Of a stretch of DNA of 64,000 nt, positions 54,127-64,000 are shown piece after piece (the stretch's first letter is position 1; each line of letters starts with the position of its first letter). The notes under the pieces were generated by a model. It saw nothing but the letters and a program-made list of their open reading frames with translations, was not told the DNA's origin and searched no databases. The stretch covers positions 112,798 through 176,797 of the forward strand of contig JANBVO010000058.1 in the NCBI GenBank assembly GCA_030052745.1, given 5' to 3'. This DNA comes from Pleurostoma richardsiae. Its lineage: Eukaryota; Ascomycota; Sordariomycetes; Calosphaeriales; Pleurostomataceae. Both the position numbers and the translations under genes were made by a program.

Positions 54127-57100
54127 ATGGAGCCGGGAAGGGACGGCGATCCCGGACCACCAGATGAAGCAGTAGGCATTCTACACGCGGCTGCCGCAGC
54201 GGGCGATCTGGAAGCCCAGAACCTGGAACTCCTGCCTTCTCAACCTGGTCGGACTCTCCTCCCGGCGCCGTTTGCAAAGGCCGTGAGCTTCGCCACCCGT
54301 TCCAGCGGTCTGGCAATCCGTATAGGCACCGTTCTGGGCAGCTACAGCTTCGCCGCTGCGCGAGTGACCACCCTCTCCAGCCTGGAACTAGGCCGCGGAA
54401 TCCTCGAGGGCATTCTGAGCAGGGCCGGCAAGGATGTCATTACCAGATCGCGCTCTGACCTGGGCAGGGCAGATGCCGAGTCGCTCTTGGAGAGGAGCCT
54501 CGAGAATCTGCATCACACAATGAGCCGGCTCGTCTTCTACACATCTTCCGGTTTTCACCTGAGTGAGACTGCGCTCTCCGCCATCTCGGACCTCTCCCAG
54601 CTCATGCTGTCCTTTCTCGACTCTTTCCTCGGGTCCACCGAGTCGTCGCGTGCCATCGCGAGTATCATCACTCTGATCCGCCGCGAGTTCAATAACCCGG
54701 CCACGGGTCAGCCGGGCGAAAAGGTCGGAGTTGTTGATCTCGTCATCGGATTGTGTGGACTGGCATACATGCAGAGGTGGTGTTGGAGACTGATGGAAGA
54801 GGAGAACCGTCGGCTGGAAGTGGATGAGGTCGTGTGGGACGTCGTCGTGTTAGACAGTAGCGAGAGGCTCGAGATCCACGAGGACAGCCTGTACGGGGTC
54901 CACGCCGGCCAGTATAGTCAGGCGCCAAGCGAAGAGGGCTTTGCACTCCTGGGCAGCGACGCGAATCAGCGTGTTCTCGACTCTATACAGCAGCATGGCA
55001 CCCAGGACACCGACGACGAAGGCGATGTCCTCCCGGAAGTGGATCTCAAGCGCCAGATCATGCAAGCCCTGCCGGCTGATACGAAAGTCGCCATATCCAC
55101 CGAGACGTCTACCACCAAGACCATCACTGTGGATATTGTTGGCACTCAACCCCGAAATATTGCGCCGCCGCCCGGCGTTGAGCTTGTCCAAGAGACGAGG
55201 CTAAACTCTCCGGATATCGTCGTCCAGGCGCCGTCCTCAACTAGCTCTACGAGAACTGAAGGTCCGGTCTACCGCGTCGTTTTCCGAGTCAGGAAGAATA
55301 AGCTCAGAAGCACGGAGATGCAAAAGGAGGCCGAGGCGGATGACGTGCCCGGGTTTGTGGAGCAAATCGACGACACGGACGAGGAGACCGCCGTATCGGA
55401 TGCCGAGTCCGAAGGGATGCCTCCCCCACCACCTCCAAAGCCTGCCACAACGGAGCCCAATCCGTCTTCCCTGGAGCAGCTTGAGTCTGTCCAAGATGGT
55501 GCTTTCAGAAAGCCGCCCTTGTCCAGAGGCAACACCGGGCCGACTTCTCCTACCGCAGGTTCGCCGCCGGTCTCCCGACGGCCATCAAACATCCCTCTGC
55601 CTAGACAGAGCCCGGAGCCTTCCGCCAATCAGAAAAGGCCGAGGATGCCAGTCACATCATCCTCGAGCAGCTTAGACAACCCACGCAAGCGGCAACAGTC
55701 AATGGCCAAGCTACTGAGCAAACGGTCGAAGAACGATACGCCTCCCCCAGAGAAGACGGTCGAGAAGAAGGGAGGGTTTCGGAATGCGCTCAAGAAAGGT
55801 TCGGGCTCGGCATTATCGAGCCTCGTCCATAACAAGGAGAACGCAGGCCCTCAAGGGACCACGCCGTCCATCAGGGGCAAGCAGCCTATTCGTGCATCCA
55901 CCACCCGCAACGGGCCTCAAGTCCACCAGACGACGAGAGTTACGGGCAAACAGCAGTTATCCGTCCCAACCCGAGATTCCTCGCTGGTACCCAAGCGGGA
56001 AGCGCCTCGTGCTCCGGCAGGCAATCCCTCGAAGTCACTGACCGCGCGAGCACTGGCCGAATTTGAGCCTGCCGGTCCCTTCCCACGAAGCCCGTCGAGG
56101 GCGAGCTACATCTCCATCCACGAGCGGCGGCGAGACTCTCTGGTCTCACAGACTGACACCTACTCCATTCATTCGGCGGAGAACTTCCGGCCAGTCTCGC
56201 CGACATTCATGAGGACAGATGTCAAGGCGCAGAGCTCAGTAACGAAGCCGCAACCGGTACGAAATATACCCGACCAGAAAACCCAGCCGTCATCACCCTT
56301 GAAGAATCGGAGGGCAAGGTCTCATGCAGCCACCCCCAGCATATACACCATCAAGACCACAGATTCGCAGACGTCGCTCATCCCGTACTACCAGCGCAGT
56401 GCGTTCAGCGACACAGAAGCGATAGGGACACTGCGAAGAACTGGGACCCTCGAGGGAATGTTTCCGGCTAGCCACCTGCTCCGCAACATCACCAGATATA
56501 TGCGATTTTCGTCAGCATGCTATGGTTCCCGCTTCCTCAAGGTCCTTGGCATATCGAAGGCAATGCCCATCCTCGGGACTCTTGATGACACGCACCGGGA
56601 GCTGCGCTCCTTTGCCCACCACACCGAGTCTCCGGTCGAGGGCATCTTACTGTCGTCCTTCGTGGACCCGCAGGGCGGCACCGACTCATCCGGCACCACT
56701 GGCACAGGTGTACCCCTCGTCCATTACGTGTCCCTCGACCACGAGTCCAAGGCGGTGGTCCTGTCCTGCCGGGGGACATTGGGCTTCGAAGACGTCCTAG
56801 CCGACATGACCTGTGACTACGATGACATGATCTGGAGGGGCAAGAGCTACAAAGTGCACAAGGGTATCCACGCCTCTGCGCGGCGCCTCCTATATGGAGG
56901 CGACGGCCGGGTCCTTCTCACCATCAAGCGAGCCCTGGAGGAGAATACCGGCTACGGGCTTGTGCTCTGCGGGCACTCCCTCGGCGCTGCCGTCACTGCC
57001 CTCCTGGGCATCATGCTCTCCGAGCCCATCGTCGGCGGCGCCCTCTTCGTGACAACCGGCCAACCCCACCGGGGGCTTTTGACCGACGGCCGGAGTGCTA

Positions 57101-57759
57101 GTGACGGCATGGAAAATCAGATTAGTAGCCTGCCATCCGGACGGCCCATACATGTCTACGCCTACGGACCCCCGGGCACCATGTCCGCATCCCTGCGCAT
57201 AGCGACCCGCGGGCTGATCACAAGTGTGGTTAACGGCAGCGACCTGGTGCCGTACCTCTCATTAGGGACGCTGCACGACTTCCAAGCTGTTGCGCTCGCC
57301 TTCAAGACGGACAACAACGCGGCGAAGCAGGAGGTGCGGCAGCGCATCTGGGAGGCATTCCAGACCACCCTGGCGGGAAAATGGTACGGCCGAAGCAGCA
57401 GCGCCGCCGCGGCGCCCTACGGACCTGGGTCGGCAGCGGAGAAGGAGGAAGAGCAGTGGGCGTTTGCAGCGTATAAGACTCTCCGGGCGAGCATGATGAG
57501 TGACAAGCTGCTGCCACCCGGGGAGGTGTTCGTGGTAGAGACAACAAAGGTGCTGAGACGGGACGCCTTCCTGAGTCCGAGCGGCAGGGAGGAGCAGCAC
57601 ATCGGCAGGCCGGCGAGGCGAATCGTGCTCCGGCACGTCAGGGACCTTGACGCGAGGTTCCGGGCGGTGAGGTTCGCGCCGAGCATGTTGACTGATCACA
57701 GCCCGGCGAGCTATGAGAGGGCGCTGGACGGGCTACGGGCTGGGGTTATGGACGTTTGA
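54127..57759 (+). CDS. class-3 lipase, sn1-specific diacylglycerol lipase-like
   Basis: A single uninterrupted frame of 1210 residues. The N-terminal 250 residues contain predicted hydrophobic or amphipathic helices (LAIRIGTVLGSYSFAAARV, VVDLVIGLCGLAYMQRW) that may hold the protein on a membrane. Residues about 300-760 are Ser/Pro-rich and disordered. The lipase domain is at the C-terminus: VLSCRGTLGFEDVLADMTCDY, then nucleophile Ser951 in CGHSLGAAVTALLG, then VYAYGPPGTMS and a probable catalytic Asp in NGSDLVPYLSLG. This fits fungal and animal diacylglycerol lipases, which release a fatty acid from the sn-1 position. The substrate is inferred from the fold. Lack of introns is unusual among its neighbours. 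Confidence 0.85.
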   Translation: MEPGRDGDPGPPDEAVGILHAAAAAGDLEAQNLELLPSQPGRTLLPAPFAKAVSFATRSSGLAIRIGTVLGSYSFAAARVTTLSSLELGRGILEGILSRAGKDVITRSRSDLGRADAESLLERSLENLHHTMSRLVFYTSSGFHLSETALSAISDLSQLMLSFLDSFLGSTESSRAIASIITLIRREFNNPATGQPGEKVGVVDLVIGLCGLAYMQRWCWRLMEEENRRLEVDEVVWDVVVLDSSERLEIHEDSLYGVHAGQYSQAPSEEGFALLGSDANQRVLDSIQQHGTQDTDDEGDVLPEVDLKRQIMQALPADTKVAISTETSTTKTITVDIVGTQPRNIAPPPGVELVQETRLNSPDIVVQAPSSTSSTRTEGPVYRVVFRVRKNKLRSTEMQKEAEADDVPGFVEQIDDTDEETAVSDAESEGMPPPPPPKPATTEPNPSSLEQLESVQDGAFRKPPLSRGNTGPTSPTAGSPPVSRRPSNIPLPRQSPEPSANQKRPRMPVTSSSSSLDNPRKRQQSMAKLLSKRSKNDTPPPEKTVEKKGGFRNALKKGSGSALSSLVHNKENAGPQGTTPSIRGKQPIRASTTRNGPQVHQTTRVTGKQQLSVPTRDSSLVPKREAPRAPAGNPSKSLTARALAEFEPAGPFPRSPSRASYISIHERRRDSLVSQTDTYSIHSAENFRPVSPTFMRTDVKAQSSVTKPQPVRNIPDQKTQPSSPLKNRRARSHAATPSIYTIKTTDSQTSLIPYYQRSAFSDTEAIGTLRRTGTLEGMFPASHLLRNITRYMRFSSACYGSRFLKVLGISKAMPILGTLDDTHRELRSFAHHTESPVEGILLSSFVDPQGGTDSSGTTGTGVPLVHYVSLDHESKAVVLSCRGTLGFEDVLADMTCDYDDMIWRGKSYKVHKGIHASARRLLYGGDGRVLLTIKRALEENTGYGLVLCGHSLGAAVTALLGIMLSEPIVGGALFVTTGQPHRGLLTDGRSASDGMENQISSLPSGRPIHVYAYGPPGTMSASLRIATRGLITSVVNGSDLVPYLSLGTLHDFQAVALAFKTDNNAAKQEVRQRIWEAFQTTLAGKWYGRSSSAAAAPYGPGSAAEKEEEQWAFAAYKTLRASMMSDKLLPPGEVFVVETTKVLRRDAFLSPSGREEQHIGRPARRIVLRHVRDLDARFRAVRFAPSMLTDHSPASYERALDGLRAGVMDV

Positions 57760-58005
57760 ATATGGAGCGACGACACATTGTTGAGGTACGATATGATGAG
57801 GAATATAGATAGAGCACGACATACGATACCCCCTTGGATACAGTTTGATCTCATTTGTATATACTAGAACACAGAGAAATGGCGATACGCTGCAAGCCGG
57901 CACTCACTAGGTCTTGAGGTTCCTTCATTAGGTCCTTCTCACCCCCTGCTATCCAGCAGCAACATTCTCCTCTTTCTACCGAAGCACGCCGATCTTTTCA
58001 GCCTA

Positions 58006-59179
58006 CTACTGCTTCTCCGTCACGATCTTGCCGTCCTCGGTATAGAAGATCTCCTTGACCTTGACCGACCGCAGGTGGTCCACGCCGCCGCTCAGCTCGC
58101 AGTCGTGGTAGAACAGCCACCACCGCCCCTGGAACTCCACGATGTAGTGGTGCGTCGTCCAGCCCAGCACCGGCTCGAGCAGCCTGCCCGCGTAGGTGAA
58201 AGGCCCCGTCGGGCTGCTCCCCGTCGCGTAGCAGACGTAGTGCGTGTCGCCCGTCGAGTAGCTGAAGTAGTACGTGTCTCCCCGCTTGTGCATCCTGGAA
58301 ACAGACTGATCAACCCATGTTCTAGGGGGTATATCTATATGTACCCGAGGGGGGTTATACTCACACTGGATCCTCGAAGAACCGGAGATCATGGGAATCC
58401 GCGGGGATCGGGGTCCCCTCAGGGGTAAGCAGCTTGACCTCCTGCACCTCGCCGTCGAAGCTGTGCATGTCGGCCGTCAGCTTCGCGACCCGCGGCCCCA
58501 GCGCCGGCACCCCGGGCCCGCTCGGCTCCTTGGGCCCCAGCAGCGACGCGTCGAAGGCGGCGGCGTTGCCGTGCCCGTAGCACTGCAGCTGGCCGCCCCA
58601 CAGCCCGCCGAAGTAGACGTACGCGTCGCCATCGTCGTCGACGAACACGGCCGGGTCGATGGAGTAGCTGCCCGGGATGGGCTTCTCGTCCGGGGTGAAG
58701 GGCCCCTCGGGCCGGTCCGACTCGGCGACGCCCAGGCGGAAGACGCCCTCCTTGTCGCGGGCGGGGAAGAACAGGTAGTACTTGCCGTTCTTGGCGGCGG
58801 CGTCGGGCGCCCAGAGCTGCTTGGAGACCCAGGGGATGTCGGAGTCCTTGAGGACGACGCCGTGGTCTGTGATCTCGGCTGGGGGGTCGAGGGAGGATGT
58901 GCTGTAGACGTGGTAGTCTACCATGTCGTACTGGCTGGAGGTGTCTGGTCAGCACATGTGGAGGAAGAGAGATGGGTCTTGAAATTGCTTACTCGCCATT
59001 GTCGTTGAACTATAAACGAATAGGGCACGTCGTCAGTCTCACGATGAATCCTGAATAGGGGCTGGGCCACCCACCTTGATGTCCGTCTCTCTGTCATGGC
59101 TGGGGTAGATGTAGAGTTTTCCGTTGAATACGTGTGCAGACGGGTCTGCCGAGTAGGTATTGGTTATGAGAGGCGCCAT
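58006..59179 (-). CDS. glycoside hydrolase family 43, no signal peptide
   Basis: Four exons, 59179-59075, 59009-58993, 58934-58365 and 58294-58006, give 326 residues. The second exon has only 17 bases; with it the sequence reads FNDNGDQYDMVDYHVYS, a conserved GH43 block. The catalytic base is Asp12 (YSADPSAHVFNGKLYIY), the pKa-modulating Asp lies in SIDPAVFVDDDGDAYVYFGG, and the acid Glu in RFFEDPVMHKRG. The five-bladed propeller repeats (KYYLFFPARD, TYYFSYSTG, WWLFYHD) are present. Members are beta-xylosidases or alpha-L-arabinofuranosidases. The N-terminus MAPLITNTYSADPS has no secretion signal, so the enzyme likely works inside the cell on imported oligosaccharides. A TATA-like TATATATA is near 59363. 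Confidence 0.9.
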
Positions 59180-60861
59180 TCTGAGGACCCGTATGGAGCT
59201 TGTGGTGATTGATGGCGATGAACCGTGGGGTAAGAGATAGGGGGTAAGGGGCACACTGCGGGGTTCAAGATGGGGTTCTGTAGCGTCTCTTCTCCGCACT
59301 GGAACGAAGCTTCAGACACGATCCTCGACAACAGGGGACAGAGACATGATGAGAGAGGTATCTTATATATACCTTGGGTATAGTATACCTAACTACCTAT
59401 GCAATTAGATCAAATGACATGAGAGACGAGAGCTTTACCCGCCTTAGCTGGACGTCCATGTGGTTTCCGGCGAGGCGGGACCGTGACGGAACCGCGTCCC
59501 TAACTTCCACCTGCATTTACCCATTTAACCGCTGGGGGCATCTGCCTCCCGTGCCTGATGTCGAAGAGCGCCAAGAAGGGTCCAGCGGAGCATCAGCGAG
59601 GGGAAGACCGCGAGCAGAATCGTCTCCTGACATATGACAGCGCAACGCACTGTCACTGCGCTCGCACCTTGGAGGCCGATCGCATCATGAGGCGCTCAAG
59701 AATCCGAGGCGCCCGTGATCCCAACCCCGATAGTCGTCCTTAAACCTGGAAGCTGGAGTCCCCTGAAATCACGGTACCTGCAGGCAGTTGTGGGGGAGGA
59801 CGTGGGGCACGGTCGGGGCCGGTGCTGCTGTGCATCGCTCACCGAGAGTCCTGACCTACGTCTGTTCTGAACATCATCGATCAGCAGAGACCAAATGGAG
59901 ATGCTGAGAGACATGACACTCCAGCGGACCAGCGGGGAGCTTCACAAACTCACGTTAGACGTGACTAGAAATTCTTCTCTTCTGATATTCGCTTTTGCCT
60001 TCTTATGTCCATGCTGTACTCGCCCATTATCTTGTCTGAATCCAGTGCAGCAGTCTCCGTCTCGACTGAACTCCGCATATTCACCAAAGTTTTCCGATGA
60101 CAGTGAGAGCCCACGCCGCGTCCAACCGGCTTGCTTCAGACGATGAGTGGACACGGGCCAAAAGAGCTTGCTCATCTGTCTGTAAAAAACCTGTGCAGCA
60201 GTCATTCCTGCTTTACCATGAGCTTCAGGCTGGAGCACACATGGCTGCATCTGGATCCGGCTTGACTCTCATGCCCAACCTCTCATGGTTGGCTACACAA
60301 GAGACGCCCCCCGTCGTACAAAACAGGGTCTCGGGTTACACGAAAGCTCAAACTTCTGCTCTCAGGTCGTACAAAGCATCATCTTGGGTTACACCAAAGC
60401 TCAAACTCCCTCCCTCACGTCGTACAAAAGAAGCATCTCAGGTTACACAATTGCCAGACCTCCCCCCCCCCCCCCTTCTTCAGGTCGCACAGATATGCAC
60501 CTGGGGTTACACAATTGTGAGATCTCACCGTCTGGGGTCGTACAGATATGCAGTTGGGGTTACACAAAAAGTCGAACTTCCCCCTCTCACGTCGCACGGA
60601 TATGCATCCGAGGTTACAAAAGCTCGAACTCTCCTCACCGGGTTCCACGAAGAGGCATCTGGGGTGACACAGCAGGGGTCTCGGGTTACACAAAAACTCG
60701 AACTCCCTCCTTCAGGTTACACGAGAACCAGTCAGGCAGGTCTCGCTCGTTCTCACGTTCGAATTCTCGTGGTCACACAAGAACCAGGCATTGATCTCTT
60801 TCCTCATCATTCCTTCTACAGTATCGTAAATCGTGACAGACACCCGCTCCACCCTGTCTCC
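59180..60861. other. intergenic, 1.7 kb, including a minisatellite
   Basis: No gene is supported. The left part contains the GH43 promoter. The right part (60330-60735) is a degenerate tandem repeat that leaves long open frames in several frames on both strands because its unit is a multiple of three; these frames are not evidence for genes. Confidence 0.55.
60330..60735. repeat. degenerate minisatellite, unit about 54 bases
   Basis: The words GGGTTACAC(A/C)AAA, GCTCGAACTCCCTCC and CAGGTCGTACAAA recur in the same order. Successive GGTTACAC positions are near 60333, 60386, 60440, 60503, 60556, 60611, 60661 and 60683, mostly 50 to 55 apart. One copy has a run of 14 cytosines (60462-60475). The array ends about 130 bases from the stop codon of the CCDC97-like gene. 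Confidence 0.8.
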
Positions 60862-61759
60862 TCAGAAATCCTGAACCCCCGTCTCGCCCTCTATCCTCCT
60901 CTCAACCACCATCTTCCCCCCCTCGCCGCCGTCATCACCGCTCCCATCGCTCGCCCACCCGGGATCCTCGTCGTCGAACCACGCCTCCTCCTGGTCCCTC
61001 CGCTCCAGCACGTCCAGCTCGTCGTTCTCGTCTACGCCCGCGTAGTCGAAGTCCTCGTCCCTCCCGTGCACGAACCGGTCCCGCAGAAACTCCTCCCACG
61101 TCTCCTGCGCCTCCTCCCTCGACGCCGGCGGCTCCACGGCCAGGTCCGTCTCCACCGTGAAGTTGGTGTCGGGCGCCTCGCGCGGTAGTGCCGGCACTCT
61201 CGCCGCCGTCGCCGCCGCCGTCGGCAGGGCTGATGAGGATGAAGACGCCTTCTCTGCTGATTCGGCGGAGTCCGGCTGCGCGTGCTGAGCACCGCCGATG
61301 TGCGTGGTCTTGGCCAGCTGCTCCAGCCGCGCCTCGCCGCGCAGGAGGGAGGTCTCGAGCACGCCCGAGTAGCCCTTCGCTTTGGACTCGGCCTCCCGCT
61401 CTGCGGGAGTCTGGAACCGCCGTATCAGGGCATCGTAGAGGAGGGGATCTGGAGGAAGTCAGACAGACTGCCATTGAGTGTGTGTACTCATGCCACTCTA
61501 TGAAAGGAGCAGGTGAGACTACATGCATTGATTGATAGTACATAATGGATGAGGAAGGGAAGTAGTAAGGTAGGTAGGGCGTACCTGCAAGCTCATGCTC
61601 CGTCGAGTTGAAATATTCGGGATGCCTGTCCAGATACTCGCGCCGTCTGTTCTTGATGCGCACCTGGGCCGCCTGCGCTGGCGACTTGGGGGGCCTGGGC
61701 TTGGGCTGGGAGAAGAGGTCGGGGCTGGCGCGGGAAGGGGAGTCAAAAGCTGGAGACAT
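60862..61759 (-). CDS. CCDC97-like protein (DUF2052)
   Basis: Two exons, 61759-61585 and 61448-60862, give 253 residues. The N-terminus has a basic helix (RIKNRRREYLDRHPEYFNS). After the intron comes DPLLYDALIRRFQTPAERE. The C-terminal part holds the family signature: EEAQETWEEFLRDRFVHGRD followed by EDFDYAGVDENDELD and an acidic ERRDQEEAWFDDED. This matches the DUF2052/CCDC97 family, found in animals and fungi and linked to the spliceosomal SF3B complex in human. It is probably a nuclear splicing-associated factor; that role is from family knowledge only. The acidic C-terminal tail is low complexity. Confidence 0.85.
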
Positions 61760-63819
61760 CGCCCTGATATCGTGGCTTGATTAAGGTACGTACAGCGATG
61801 GCGAGACTAGACACTTGGGCAGTGATGATTCTTCGTTTTCTGTATAGAAATACAAAAGATATTAATGAGATCTGAGATGAAGGCTGCGGTTGCGATCTCT
61901 CTTTCAGGTGTAGCCGTCCGTGGCGAACTGGATCGGCACAAGATGAGTTAGGGGAGATTACGTGATGCTACTGGCATTCGAGCTCTCAAAAGTCGTGAAT
62001 TGATTCACCAAAACCGTCGACTACCAGCCTACCTACCTGTCTACCAGACTGAAGAAGCTGGGACAGAAGATGGATGCAACATGTGCTATCCCTCTGCAGC
62101 CTTGGGACGGAATCTGGCAACTAATGGATGCATCTACATCACAGTGGCCCGCCCTCGCCCCGGGCCCAAGTGCTGAATGCCTACTCTCTGACACCCTCTT
62201 CCGCAGCCAGTGTCTCTTCTGCAATGGCTTACCTTGATAGATGTACATTGAAGCAGAGCGTATAGAGCTGCAAATGGGAATCCGGCACCAAGGAAATGTG
62301 CATATTTACTTTCGGCAGAGAGATTCACGGCTCGCAGTAAGGAGGGCTTGCTTCTCCAAGGATGGGCGGATATCCTGCCTTCCATAGTCCATCTTCATGG
62401 AGACAAGAGTTGGAGAGACATGCGGCATGCCTGGCTTGAAAGAGGGACGGTGGCTGTGGATGAACTTGAAGTAATCCGTAGCTTTAAAGCCAACATTCTT
62501 GCTTTCGCGCCGCCATGGTCCGACACCTGGACGGCATCCCTATTCCGGAGTGGTGGAGAATTGACTCTCAAGCTTGGCTGATTTCTCTGCGCATGGCGTT
62601 CGAGTGGCGGCGCCCGTCAGCAGGGCGTCGGGTCCGAATATGTTCGGGGTCCGAAATGTCTCGGGATTCTTCAGTCATCAATCAGGCCGACTGGGAATCG
62701 GTCGCTGAATGGAGACGCCTCGAGCAGGGTCTCCTCGATTGCATCCTTCTTCGTGCGTGGCCTTGGGTCTTCCTCCACCGAGACAGAATGCCCGTCGGCC
62801 TCTATATGAAACGAGGGAGTACGGAGGAGCAGTGCTATCTTCTGCGGGTGGATGTTGATTTGCCTTTATCAAATACCTTTAGTGCCTCGGCTTCGGGTCA
62901 GATCTCGATCGCCCGCGCCAGACGTCTGGCAGGAAAGCTTCTGCGGCGAATCACAGCGCTTCGAGGGATACTTTGTGGCACTTATTGGAGAGAGATAAGT
63001 TAACGGGAGAGGGGCCGGAAAAGGGGGTCGCCCGCCGTGCGAGGCGAGAAAGAGGGAAAGTTTGGTAAGAAAGCGCCCAGAGAGCTGCACTTGAGTGGTA
63101 ACTTGCAGCTGTCGGCAGACAAAAGGGCCGCACACGGCCTGCCATGAGTGGATGGAGGCGTTTGGGTTACTGCAAGAGCTGCGGAGACGGACGAGAAGGG
63201 GAAAGAAGGACGGATCGAGCCATGGGTGCTTCCAACCGTAACATCCATCCACAGCAGCAAAGCAGGCAGAAAAGAGAGAGAGAGAGAGAGAGCATTGATG
63301 CTGTGCTCGCCTCCCGTCTATTCGCAGTAAATAATAGCTGGGCTGTTCCTTCGACCGGCAAACCAGACAGAGGAACATTGTCTGTCCTCTCTCTCCTCCT
63401 CATCGCCGCCTCCTGATGCTCTTCTTCCCTCCTCGCCAGTCTCTTATACCGAGCCGGCAGAGCTGGCCGGGTACCTTAACCTTACTGTGTAGCCCGGACC
63501 AGAAGAAGAGAGCAGAGCCAGCTGGCCGTATCTCTGTGTCGTGTCGTATCGGAGCTACAGATACGTATAACTCGATAGTGTCAGGAAGAAAGGCCGAGCT
63601 TTTGATTGAGATCCCGATCCCCGTCCGGCTATCGTTGCTGCTAGCTGCTTTGGTGCGTGATCGAGCTGGGAGCTCAATCAATCAACCTCTTCCCAATTGA
63701 TTCTGTCCCTCGCCTATCCCGGTCTCTTCCCCTTACTCTCTTTGCGCGGTAAGACGGCGAGGCTTGATTGTCTCGGGCTCTTCCAGCAGCCCCGGCACTG
63801 CCGACGTCTCTCTCCGCTC
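61760..63819. other. intergenic, 2.06 kb
   Basis: Nothing firmly supported except a doubtful frame at 62515-63003. A GA dinucleotide run is at 63273-63292. The right end (63400-63820) is C/T-rich and probably the leader of the gene that starts at 63820. Confidence 0.45.
62515..63003 (+). CDS. doubtful hypothetical protein
   Basis: An ATG-started frame of 162 residues with Trp- and Arg-rich sequence and no recognised family. No splice signals, signal peptide or repeats are evident. It could be a lineage-specific gene or a chance frame in GC-rich DNA; I lean to chance. Confidence 0.2.
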   Translation: MVRHLDGIPIPEWWRIDSQAWLISLRMAFEWRRPSAGRRVRICSGSEMSRDSSVINQADWESVAEWRRLEQGLLDCILLRAWPWVFLHRDRMPVGLYMKRGSTEEQCYLLRVDVDLPLSNTFSASASGQISIARARRLAGKLLRRITALRGILCGTYWREIS

Positions 63820-64000
63820 ATGGGCGACCTGAAGGCTCGCATCAGGGCCAAACTCTCGCGAAGGAGCTCGGGAGGGCCGCCGTCCATTGCTTCTTCCACT
63901 AGCAGCCGCGCTGGTCACCTCGGGTCCAGCCTACCTCGCCCGCTTTCCGCCGCCGCCAAGAGCGAACACAGAAACTCCAAGAATGTCGATCAGCCGCCCA
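63820..64000 (+). CDS. N-terminus of a gene running off the right edge
   Basis: An ATG after a pyrimidine-rich leader opens a frame of 60 codons with no stop before the window ends. It begins MGDLKARIRAKLSRRSSGGP and continues basic and Ser-rich. The composition and the leader suggest a real gene whose domains lie outside the window. No function can be given. Confidence 0.5.
   Translation, partial: MGDLKARIRAKLSRRSSGGPPSIASSTSSRAGHLGSSLPRPLSAAAKSEHRNSKNVDQPP

Noticed and set aside
60097-61188. 363-codon plus-strand frame across the minisatellite
   Set aside because: It is open because the repeat unit is a multiple of three, and it then runs antisense through the CCDC97-like gene.

Overview
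This is a eukaryotic, filamentous ascomycete window. The genes carry short spliceosomal introns (about 50 to 110 bases) with GT...AG ends and CTAAC/CTGAC-like branch sites. Reading frames are GC-rich, and several products are fungal-specific families: AzgA purine permease, P450nor, Ayg1-type hydrolase, and Gln/Pro-rich disordered proteins. Pezizomycotina is very likely and Sordariomycetes is my guess; I cannot name a species. Exon coordinates below were worked out by hand from splice signals, frame continuity and family knowledge.

Layout. 1-8.2 kb: a tyrosine-phosphatase-like gene (+), a mitoribosomal mS45 gene (-) and an azgA purine permease (-), then a long non-coding stretch. 8.2-18 kb: an accessory-looking segment with an SDR (+), a gene-poor 2.9 kb, a divergent pair of denitrification genes (CYP55A/P450nor on -, copper nitrite reductase nirK on +), and a decayed GH76 fragment. 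19.8-24 kb: a C2H2 zinc-finger protein (+) and an aldo/keto reductase gene (-) broken by one in-frame stop codon. 24.6-35.5 kb: two very long disordered proteins (-) with no recognised catalytic domain. 37.7-41.3 kb: the Golgi syntaxin SED5 (+, eight exons), followed by a segment bounded by two diverged direct repeats. 42-51 kb: an aldo/keto reductase (+), a small GPI-anchored wall protein (+), a divergent MDR/SDR dehydrogenase pair, and an Ayg1-type hydrolase (-). 51.8-64 kb: GNA1 (-), a large class-3 lipase (+), a signal-less GH43 with a 17-base exon (-), a 54-base minisatellite, a CCDC97/DUF2052 gene (-), and the start of a gene running off the right edge.

How genes work together. The clearest functional unit is nirK plus P450nor. 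NirK reduces nitrite to NO and P450nor reduces NO to N2O, both as known in fungal mitochondrial denitrification. They are transcribed away from one 645-base promoter that contains a perfect palindrome matching the NIT4/NirA nitrate-regulator site. Predicted targeting also agrees: nirK has a presequence followed by a hydrophobic segment, and P450nor has two in-frame starts separated by a presequence-like stretch. A second possible unit is the divergent MDR and KduD/IdnO-like SDR pair at 45.4-48.7 kb, resembling polyol or sugar-acid oxidation modules. The remaining genes are housekeeping (mS45, SED5, GNA1, CCDC97) or isolated enzymes.
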